Origin: Acidobacteriota bacterium
Lineage (GTDB): Bacteria; Acidobacteriota; Vicinamibacteria; Vicinamibacterales; JAHECP01
NCBI GenBank assembly: GCA_024641665.1
Contig: JAHECP010000005.1
Span: 1-64,000 of the forward strand
Reading direction: 5' to 3'
DNA: 64,000 bases
Shown: piece after piece, positions 25,642 to 32,228 of the stretch
Layout: each line of letters starts with the position of its first letter
Position numbering within the stretch: the stretch's first letter is position 1
The notes under the pieces: model-generated
Seen by the model: the letters and a program-made list of their open reading frames with translations, nothing else
The model's database searches: none
Told to the model about the DNA's origin: nothing
Made by a program: the position numbers and the translations under genes

Positions 25642-25753
25642 GCCCGCAATCGCATCGGCTCGAGCCGCGGAACAGCCCGCGCGGCGAAGCGGGAAGGAAG
25701 GCCGTCACGTTCGACGCGCCTTCCTCCCGCTGCACCGCGCTTGCGGTCGATTG

Positions 25754-26452
25754 CTACCGGATTTCCTCGACGCTCAGGAAGTTCCCGGTCGTGCCCCACC
25801 CGGACAGACACTCGTTGGCGTTCACGGTGCGCAGATTCTCGACCGTCACCTGGTGCGCGCCGGCGCCGACGTCGAACGCCCACGCCATGTGCGCTGCGTT
25901 CTGCATGCGCCATCCGAACGAGCCTTCGGCGTCTCCGGCGCTGAACGACGCGACGACGACGCCGTCGACGGCGATCCGCCACTGGCAGGCACCGTAGGTG
26001 AACGTCTTGGCGCCGTTTGTGTCCTGATACGTCACCCTGAGCCGTGACTTGCTGGACTTCTTGACGAAGTCGAGCGCTCGGATCAGGTACCAGGTGTCCG
26101 TGAGATTGGAGGTTCCGACTCGGATGTCCGGCAGGTCCGTCACGATCGTGAGGGCCGTCGTCGGTGCGGCGGCGGGTGGACCGGCCGGCCAGTCCTTTTC
26201 GTGCGACGGTTCGAGGTGCTTCTTCTCACCCCGGGCCTGAGCGCCGTCCGCCTCCGCAAACTCAGCGTTGCCTCGCGTCCAGGTCACAGGCCCGTCGGGA
26301 CGGCAGTCCTCGGTCGGACCGATCACGCGGACCAGGCCGACAGCGTGGGGCACGCAGGCGTAGGTTGGCGCGGTCTGCGTCAACGCCACCCGTGCGTGTC
26401 CAAACACCCCAAGCAGAACGCCCAAAGACACGACGCCCAGTCGTTGCAGCAT
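25754..26452 (-). CDS. Secreted hypothetical protein (jelly-roll-like C-terminus)
   Basis: A 232-residue protein with an N-terminal hydrophobic segment (LGVVSLGVLLGVFGHARVALTQ), an Ala/Glu/Lys-rich linker (about 60-95), and a C-terminal beta-rich domain: LIRALDFVKKSSKSRLRVTYQDTNG, GACQWRIAVDGVVVASFSAGD, AHQVTVENLRTVNANECLSGW. The two cysteines (CQW and ECL) could pair. The domain resembles the sugar-binding/trimer-forming C-terminal folds of exported surface proteins, but no family is firmly recognised. A TATAGT -10-like element lies at 26510-26515 on the minus strand. Confidence 0.6.
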   Translation of the reverse strand: MLQRLGVVSLGVLLGVFGHARVALTQTAPTYACVPHAVGLVRVIGPTEDCRPDGPVTWTRGNAEFAEADGAQARGEKKHLEPSHEKDWPAGPPAAAPTTALTIVTDLPDIRVGTSNLTDTWYLIRALDFVKKSSKSRLRVTYQDTNGAKTFTYGACQWRIAVDGVVVASFSAGDAEGSFGWRMQNAAHMAWAFDVGAGAHQVTVENLRTVNANECLSGWGTTGNFLSVEEIR

Positions 26453-26700
26453 ACGCCCCTCCAGTCTTGAGACGAGGGTGTTACCGACCGATGTGTTCGA
26501 GTGACGCGACTATACCACGGTGGAGCCGCCGAGGACGGCGATTCCGGCGCCGCGGTTTCTGCAAGCTCGGCCTTGCCAGCGATGCGGCTCGTCAGCTGGA
26601 ATGCTGAAGCGCACGCCGGGGAATAGAGGCGAGGCCCGTCCCTGCGGCGCGGCCACGTCCGTCAAGCTCAGCAGGTGCTCCGCCGCCTCGTACGAAGCCA

Positions 26701-26833
26701 TTGAACGGCGCGAGCGACGACCTGATGGCCCGGCCATGTCCGTGCAAGAGGCCGCGGCCGCGCCGGCCGAGCGTCAGATCGGCGCGTGCGACAAGGCGCG
26801 GACGCGGTGCCGGGAGGTCACGGCCAAGTGTGA
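26701..26833 (+). pseudogene. Fragment duplicating the 3' part of the VPS10-like gene
   Basis: The segment aligns at DNA level with 25431-25563 of the VPS10-like gene (both begin TGAACGGCGCGAGCGACGA; both contain GGCCATGTCC, GAGGC, GCGTCAG, TGCGAC and AGGCGCGGACGCG). It carries a one-base deletion early on, so the encoded sense changes frame (AMSVQEAAAAPAERQIGACDKART in one frame). It has no start, no stop of its own and no upstream body, so it is a duplicated gene fragment. Confidence 0.75.
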
Positions 26834-26903
26834 CGACCCCGCCTGGCTCGTGCGGCGGTTCGCCCACGATGGCGATCGAGGTGTCTAAAAAGGAGAGGAG
26901 CTG

Positions 26904-27017
26904 ATGGCCTTCGAGACGGCGCTGTCGGTCGCGATGCTTGCCGGCTTCATCTGGGTCGTGAGCGTCTTGCTTCCGAAGGCCGTGAGAGAGTACCGGATTA
27001 GCTCTTGGGCCGCTTGA
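26904..27017 (+). pseudogene. Small membrane protein, cassette copy 2 (second helix deleted)
   Basis: ATG at 26904, preceded by AGGAGAGGAG, opens a frame whose first 29 residues (AFETALSVAMLAGFIWVVSV and on) match copy 1 at 20460-20648. After KAVREYR the match stops, and the sequence runs straight into what in copy 1 is the end of the facing gene, giving a 37-residue product. The deletion removed the second helix and the spacer, so the two facing genes now overlap by 20 bp. Either a relic or a single-helix variant. Confidence 0.6.
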
Positions 27018-27261
27018 AGTAGCAGGTCACGACGACCCGTCGGAAGTTCACCTGCATCTCCTCGTGCCGGGTGACCGCGAACATTTCCCAGCCCCGGCTT
27101 CCGAGTTGTACCGCTTCGTTGCATAGCGAGCCAGCCGTGCACTGGGTCCAAGTGTATTCCCACGCGACCCTGGGCTTCGGCGGTTCGGCCTGCCGAGCCG
27201 CCCAGGCGACTGCCCCAAGCGCCACGACGAAGAGGACCGCGATCCTCCCTTGCCCGGACAT
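26998..27261 (-). CDS. Secreted DUF4177-like protein, cassette copy 2
   Basis: An 87-residue paralogue of the protein at 20676-20942: signal peptide (GRIAVLFVVALGAVAWAARQ), then AWEYTWTQ, VQLGSRGWEMFAVTRHEEM and VVVTCYFKRP. The ATG at 27261 is chosen to match the paralogue; the frame is open 44 codons further upstream without supporting sequence. In contrast to copy 1, a cysteine pair appears in the variable loop (CTAGSLC). It overlaps the truncated membrane protein gene on the other strand. Confidence 0.6.
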   Translation of the reverse strand: MSGQGRIAVLFVVALGAVAWAARQAEPPKPRVAWEYTWTQCTAGSLCNEAVQLGSRGWEMFAVTRHEEMQVNFRRVVVTCYFKRPKS

Positions 27262-27662
27262 TGGCCCTTGCGTGCGCCCGATGGCACGCCGGAACCGCCG
27301 CAGCCGCTCGAGCGCGCCACGGCGCATAATGAACAGCGCGGAGCCGGCACGTTGGCGCATGTGATTCCCTGGTGCGCGGCGCCATGTTCTCAAGTGCGCG
27401 CGACTTCGGCCAGGCCCTCAGAACCCGGGGTTGAATGCAGATCTCGACGGAGAGGTTTGCCATACGAGAGTAGTGGTGTGCGGGCATCGTCGCCGTGGTC
27501 GGCGTTCTGGGCGGGCAGGTTCCGGCGAAGCTGGCGCCGGATCAGGCCGGCCAGGCGGTGGGCGAGGGTGCGGTCCGCCCGCCCGTGCGTTGTGGAGGGA
27601 CTGGACGGAAGGCGCGGTCACGTTCGACGCGCCGTCCTCATGGAAGGACGGGAGGCTATGCT
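27262..27662. other. Spacer with a 23-bp sequence repeated from behind the VPS10-like gene
   Basis: No gene seen. GTCACGTTCGACGCGCC, followed by a base and TCCTC, at about 27617-27639 also occurs at about 25704-25726, just after the VPS10-like gene. With the 3' gene fragment at 26701, this indicates that the whole stretch behind the VPS10-like gene was duplicated. GGAGG (27651-27655) is the ribosome-binding site of the next gene. Confidence 0.5.
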
Positions 27663-28370
27663 ATGCCCTCACCACGGAACACGCAGAAGCTCGTCGAGGA
27701 GCAGGTCCGCAGATGGCAGCTCGACGCCAAGGCCGCCGAGGGCAGAAGGCAGAAGAAGCCGGCTCCGTGGCCGCTGATCACCCTCTCGCGTGAGTTCGGG
27801 GCGCTCGGCGCGGCCATGGGGCGGCTCGTGGCGGACAAGCTCGGCTTCAGCTTCTGGGACCAGGAGATCGTCCACGCCATCGTCGAGTACACCGGTGCGC
27901 AGGAGGCTTTGCTCGCCTCGCTCGACGAGCGGACCAGGAACGCGGTCGAGGACGTCGTCAGCGAGAATCTCGGTGGCGCCGTCGGCACGACGGGCGAGTA
28001 CGTGCGCCAGGTGGCCCGGGTGGTGCGGGCCATCGAACGCCACGGCGGCGCGGTGATCATCGGCCGCGGCGCCTACTTCATCGTCGCGCCGGAAGCGGCG
28101 CTCCGCGTACGAGTCGTCTGCCCCCAAGCGCTGCGCATCGCGCGGTTTGCCGAGCGGGAGGGTCTTGACAAGCGCGAGGCCGAACGAAAGGTCCGGCAGG
28201 TGGAGCGCGAGCGGCGGGCGTTCAACAAGCGGCACTACGGCAAAGAGGTCGGCGATCCGCTCCACTATGACGTGGTGGTCAATACGGGCTGGACCAGTCA
28301 CGAGGCGGCGGCCGACGTCGTCGTCGCGGCGTACCGCGCCAAGTTCGGGCGCGTCCCGGACCGCCGGTGA
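27663..28370 (+). CDS. Cytidylate-kinase-like family protein
   Basis: A 235-residue protein of the cytidylate kinase-like (Cytidylate_kin2) group: after a basic leader come LITLSREFGALGAAMGRLVADKLGFSFWDQEIV (a degenerate P-loop region), AVIIGRGAYFIVA, LRVRVVCPQALRIARFAEREGLDKREAERKVRQVERERRAFNKRHYG and DVVVNTGW. These match the NMP-bind and lid regions of the family. GGAGG seven bases before the ATG at 27663 fixes the start. Members are widespread but their substrate is rarely tested; CMP/dCMP phosphorylation should not be assumed. Confidence 0.8.
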   Translation: MPSPRNTQKLVEEQVRRWQLDAKAAEGRRQKKPAPWPLITLSREFGALGAAMGRLVADKLGFSFWDQEIVHAIVEYTGAQEALLASLDERTRNAVEDVVSENLGGAVGTTGEYVRQVARVVRAIERHGGAVIIGRGAYFIVAPEAALRVRVVCPQALRIARFAEREGLDKREAERKVRQVERERRAFNKRHYGKEVGDPLHYDVVVNTGWTSHEAAADVVVAAYRAKFGRVPDRR

Positions 28371-28445
28371 TGGGACGAGGCCGCGTTCGCGCGGGCACGG
28401 CGCTGTGCGGCTACGGCGGGGTAGCCGCCGCCTGTCCGTGACCTG

Positions 28446-28540
28446 AGCTGGCACGAAGGCTGGCTTGCCCAGCCGTCCGCCTTCGCCCTGAGGGCTTCGT
28501 CGCGACAAGGAGCTCGCTCACAAATGCAGGCGAGCTGCCC
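28446..28540. other. Intergenic sequence with a small inverted repeat
   Basis: The stretch after the kinase gene contains GAAGGCTGGCTTGCCCAGCCG, in which GGCTGG and CCAGCC can pair, and a shared word TCCGCCTTCGCC also found near 41768. Such words recur in intergenic DNA of this window. No gene is seen between 28371 and 28613. Confidence 0.3.
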
Positions 28541-28552
28541 TTCCTGAGAGAG

Positions 28553-28769
28553 GGGTGACACTTCATTCCGGAGACATGGGTAGCACTTTTCCCCTTGAAC
28601 GGGGGAAAGTGCCATGCCTTGGAAGGAGTGTCACGTCGTGGATGAGCGTCTCCGGTTCATCGACCGCCTGCTCGACGGCGAGGGGATGGCGGGTCTGTGG
28701 CGTGGCCGGCCTCACGGACCGGAGCTCGGCCCTACCGGCCCACCAGCCACCTTCCAGTGCCCGCTGTAG
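28553..28769 (+). mobile_element. IS481-type transposase remnant (left end)
   Basis: TGACACTTCATTCCGGAGACATGGGTAGCAC resembles the terminal sequence of IS481-family elements. The ATG at 28614 then begins MPWKECHVVDERLRFIDRLL, the usual opening of IS481 integrase-like transposases. After about 40 residues (GMAGL) the match ends, and the frame closes at 28767-28769. Only the left end and the first HTH helix remain, so the element is dead. Confidence 0.6.
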
Positions 28770-28796
28770 GCCCACGTTTCCCCCGGCACGCTGCAG

Positions 28797-29028
28797 TCAC
28801 ACGAAGTGCCGCTTCGCGAAGACCCGGCCCGATCCTGATTTCAGATATCGCTCGAACAACGCAGCGCTGTGCTCGCCGGCGAACTCGATCGACACCAGCA
28901 CGCGCCACGGCCGCCTGTCGACTGTCTGAGGGCAGTGGCCCTCGTTGTGCGCGGCCAGGCGCGCGGCAAGATCGGAGGTGAGCCCGGTGTAGTGGCGGGC
29001 GGAATCGGAGAGGCAGCCTGAACATGTG
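28797..29028 (-). pseudogene. GIY-YIG nuclease domain, C-terminal piece
   Basis: Read from about 29028 down to the TGA at 28797-28799: SARHYTGLTSDLAARLAAHN, then PWRVLVSIEFAGEHSAALFERYLKSGSGRVFAKRHF. This is the small stand-alone GIY-YIG (UvrC-N-like, YhbQ-type) protein without its first strand and start codon. The catalytic Tyr region (YTG) and the family Glu (in ALFERYLKSGSG) are present, but the first GIY strand is missing. The other half of such a gene lies at 41543-41636. Confidence 0.7.
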
Positions 29029-29177
29029 TGTCCAGCCTAGCGCTCCGACGTAAGCAGAAGATGTCCGGACTGTCTTCGGCAGGCCAAATCCCAGCGCGGG
29101 CCTCTGCAACCCCGGCGTGTGCTGCGCCCGTCTAAGCAGTCGTCGCGTGCGCTCCGGACCATCTCAGGGTGGCAATC

Positions 29178-31622
29178 ATGGCCCAGGATCGATGGCTCGT
29201 CGGCCTCACCCAGGACGTGCGGCAGGGTCTCCGGCAGCTGGCGCGGGCCCCCGCCTTTGCCGTCGCCGTCGTCGTCCTGCTCGCGCTCGGCATCGGCATC
29301 AACGCGGCGACCTACAGCGTCGTCCGCAACGTGCTGCTCGATCCCCTCCCGTTTCCGGCGTCCGACCGGCTGACGATCGTGTGGTGGGGCGACAAGGGGT
29401 GGACGGCGGACTTCCTCGGATCGGCGCCCGTCTCCGGACCCAACTTCCTCGACTGGCGAGATGAGAGCCGCTCGTTCGACGAGCTCGTGGCGAACACCCC
29501 CACGGCGGTCAACATGACCGGTCTCGGCGAAGCCGAACGCCTCCAGGGCACGGCCACGACGGCCGGCCTGTTCGAGGCGCTTGGCGCGCCGCCCGCGCGC
29601 GGGCGCACGCTCGGCCGGGACGACGAGCAGCCCGGCGCACCAGGCGTGGCCGTCATCAGCGACGCCTTCTGGCGGAACCGTCTCAACGCGGACCCGCAGG
29701 TGCTCCACCGATCGCTGACGCTCAACGGCGAGGCCCACGCCATCGTCGGGGTCATGCCGCCGGGGTTCCAGCATCCGTCACCCTGGTCGGTCGGCAAGCC
29801 GACCGACGCCTGGATTCCACTGAAACTCGACAAGCTGCGCGTGGGCCGTGACAGCAACCAGTACGTCGTGCTGGGCCGGCTGAAGCCCGACGTGACGTAC
29901 GTGGCGGCGCAGGCCGAGATGACGGGCATCTCGGAGCGCCTGGTGCGCGCCCATCCCGACGTGGACAACCCCGGCGTGGCACTGCTCATCCCCCTGCGCC
30001 GCGTGCTGGTCGGACGCCTGTCGGGACGGCTGTGGATGCTGCTCGGCGCGTCGTGGCTGGTGTTCCTCATCGTCTGCGCCAACGTGACCGGGCTGCTCGT
30101 CGCGCGGGCGGCGCGGCGACGGACCGAGACGGCGATTCGCGCCAGCCTCGGCGCGAGCCGCGGCCGTCTGGCGCGCCAGTCCGCGCTCGAGCACCTGCCG
30201 CTGTGCGTCATCGGGGCTGGGGCCAGCGTCGCCGTCGCGGTGACGGCCACGAGCGTGCTCCGGTCGCTCATGCCGCCGACGATTCCGCGGATCGACGAGA
30301 TCAGGGTCGATGGACCGGTGCTCGCAATGACCCTGGCGTTGGCCCTGATCGTGGCCGTGCTGGCCAGCGTCGTGCCCGCGCTGAGCCGCTCGCGCCGCAC
30401 GCTCGCCGACGCGCTCAGACAGGGCAGGGGGCCCGCCGCCTCGGGCCGCGGAACGGGGCGGCGCGTGCTGGTCGTGGCGCAGTTCGCCCTCACGCTGATC
30501 CTGGCCCACGGCGCCGCGCTGATGTTGAGGAGCTACTGGATCGTTCGGACGATGGACACCGGGTTCAGCGCCGAGAACGTGCTGACGCTGCGCGTGGACC
30601 CGTACGGTCCGGCCTACGAGCGGCCCGAGGCCGTCGGCAGGTTCTTCGAGGAGGCCGTGGCGCGGATCAGGTCGCTGCCGGGCGTCACGCGAGCGGCGGC
30701 CATCAGCCGGCTGCCGCTCGAGGGCGGCCGGAACAACACCGCGACGATTGAGGGCCGCGACCCGGCGCTCGGCCGCGGCCCGCTCGTCGAGACCCGGGTC
30801 GTCACGCCGGGCTACTTCGACGCGATGGGCATTCGTCTCGTCTCGGGCCGGCTCGTCACCGACGCCGACGGCACGCCCGGCGCCCTGCCCGTTGCGGTCG
30901 TCAACCAGCGGATGGCGCGCGAGTGGCCCGACAAGAGCCCGATCGGCAAGCGGTTTCGTTTCGGCGACGACGCGCCCTGGCTGGCCATTGTCGGCGTGGT
31001 GACCGACACGCGCCAGTGGGGCATCGAGGTCTCGCCGCGACCCGAGGCCTACATGGTCCACGGGGGCTCGCCGTTCGAGTCGGAGCTCCGCTATTTCGTC
31101 GTCCGGACGGCGAGCGATCCGATGGGCCTCGTGGGCGCGATCCGTCGCGAAATCGCGGCCGTGGACGACGACCAGCCGGTGGCCGACATCCGGACGATGG
31201 CCGACGTCGTGGACACCGCCGTCGCCGAGCGCCGGTTTGGGACGATGCTGGTCGGGTTGTTCGCGGTGACCGCGGTCGTGCTGGTCCTGGCGGCGACCTA
31301 TGCGCTGATGTCGTTCTTCGTGTCCCAGCGCTCGCCGGAGATCGGCGTGCGGATGGCGTTCGGCGCGACGCGCGGCAACGTGTTGTGGCTGACGCTGTCC
31401 GGGGCGCTGACGCTGACGGGCACGGGCGCGGTGATTGGTCTGGCCGGCGTTGCGATGACGGCGCGACTGGCGCGGGGCCTCGTCTACGGCATCAGCCCGA
31501 GCGATCCCGCGACGGTCGCGGCCGGCACGTTGTTCGTGGTGCTGATCGGCCTTGCTGGCGCGCTCGTGCCCGCCTGGCGCGCGACGACCGTCGACCCGGT
31601 GACGACGCTCAGGGCCGAGTGA
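29178..31622 (+). CDS. ADOP-type ABC transporter permease (MacB/FtsX, duplicated)
   Basis: Inner-membrane permease of 814 residues in the family known as acidobacterial duplicated orphan permeases. A short cytoplasmic start (DVRQGLRQLARAPAFAVAVVVLLALGIGINAATYSVV) leads into a first MacB periplasmic domain, an FtsX permease block (about 285-430), a second MacB domain (about 450-650) and a second FtsX block (about 690-814, ending DPVTTLRAE). No ABC ATPase gene is adjacent, which is what 'orphan' refers to. ATG at 29178, five bases after AGGGTGG, is preferred over the GTG at 29169. It may act in efflux or mechanotransmission; the substrate is unknown. Confidence 0.9.
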   Translation: MAQDRWLVGLTQDVRQGLRQLARAPAFAVAVVVLLALGIGINAATYSVVRNVLLDPLPFPASDRLTIVWWGDKGWTADFLGSAPVSGPNFLDWRDESRSFDELVANTPTAVNMTGLGEAERLQGTATTAGLFEALGAPPARGRTLGRDDEQPGAPGVAVISDAFWRNRLNADPQVLHRSLTLNGEAHAIVGVMPPGFQHPSPWSVGKPTDAWIPLKLDKLRVGRDSNQYVVLGRLKPDVTYVAAQAEMTGISERLVRAHPDVDNPGVALLIPLRRVLVGRLSGRLWMLLGASWLVFLIVCANVTGLLVARAARRRTETAIRASLGASRGRLARQSALEHLPLCVIGAGASVAVAVTATSVLRSLMPPTIPRIDEIRVDGPVLAMTLALALIVAVLASVVPALSRSRRTLADALRQGRGPAASGRGTGRRVLVVAQFALTLILAHGAALMLRSYWIVRTMDTGFSAENVLTLRVDPYGPAYERPEAVGRFFEEAVARIRSLPGVTRAAAISRLPLEGGRNNTATIEGRDPALGRGPLVETRVVTPGYFDAMGIRLVSGRLVTDADGTPGALPVAVVNQRMAREWPDKSPIGKRFRFGDDAPWLAIVGVVTDTRQWGIEVSPRPEAYMVHGGSPFESELRYFVVRTASDPMGLVGAIRREIAAVDDDQPVADIRTMADVVDTAVAERRFGTMLVGLFAVTAVVLVLAATYALMSFFVSQRSPEIGVRMAFGATRGNVLWLTLSGALTLTGTGAVIGLAGVAMTARLARGLVYGISPSDPATVAAGTLFVVLIGLAGALVPAWRATTVDPVTTLRAE

Positions 31623-32228
31623 GGCCGTTCGTGACCGTGCTGGCCGATGGTGATCTCTGATGTTCGTTCAGATCTGAACAGCGGGCCCTAATCCTGGATA
31701 TCGTCGCCGCTGGTGTCTTCAATCCTGGGATACGCGACAAAAAGCCAAAATGGTCGGTAGTTCGGACACTTCCGGACACTCCTACGCGCGCATGCGTGTG
31801 AGAGGCCAGACTACGCGCTGGCGCCCAGGACCCGGCAGAGCGCGCGAGTTGTGCAAGAAGGTGCGGTATCTGCCGACGACGTTCGAGCCGACTGCCTAAT
31901 TCGCCCGGTCGGTTGGCCATCTACGCGAGAATCTGGGTCACGTGGAACAAGTCGGAGTTCGGCGGGTCGCTACCAGGCACCCTTTACCCACGCGCGAGAG
32001 CGGCGTAGGATGTGGCACGTCTGCGGAATTGTGTCGATGCGTGAGGGGAAGGGCGTGAGGGGAGAGGAGCGGTGACGGTGGAGGAGTTGGGCGGGCGGGC
32101 GACGCCGCTCGTGCCGCCGACGCTGAATGACGAGGTTCTGGCACGGCCATTCGTTCCGTGCGCGGCGGCGAAAACGGCTCTCGTGCGGACCGCTTCTTTT
32201 GCACGAGTGCCAAGTGCGGAGGTGGGTT
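31623..32228. other. Non-coding region, lower GC
   Basis: No gene supported. The composition is less GC-rich between about 31650 and 31780. A short frame at 31793-31900 ends ELCKKVRYLPTTFEPTA, without recognised relatives. GGGGAGAGGAG at 32058-32068 looks like a ribosome-binding site, but the frame after it (GTG at 32072) quickly becomes implausible. The last 50 bases should hold the promoter and ribosome-binding site of the next gene. Confidence 0.4.
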
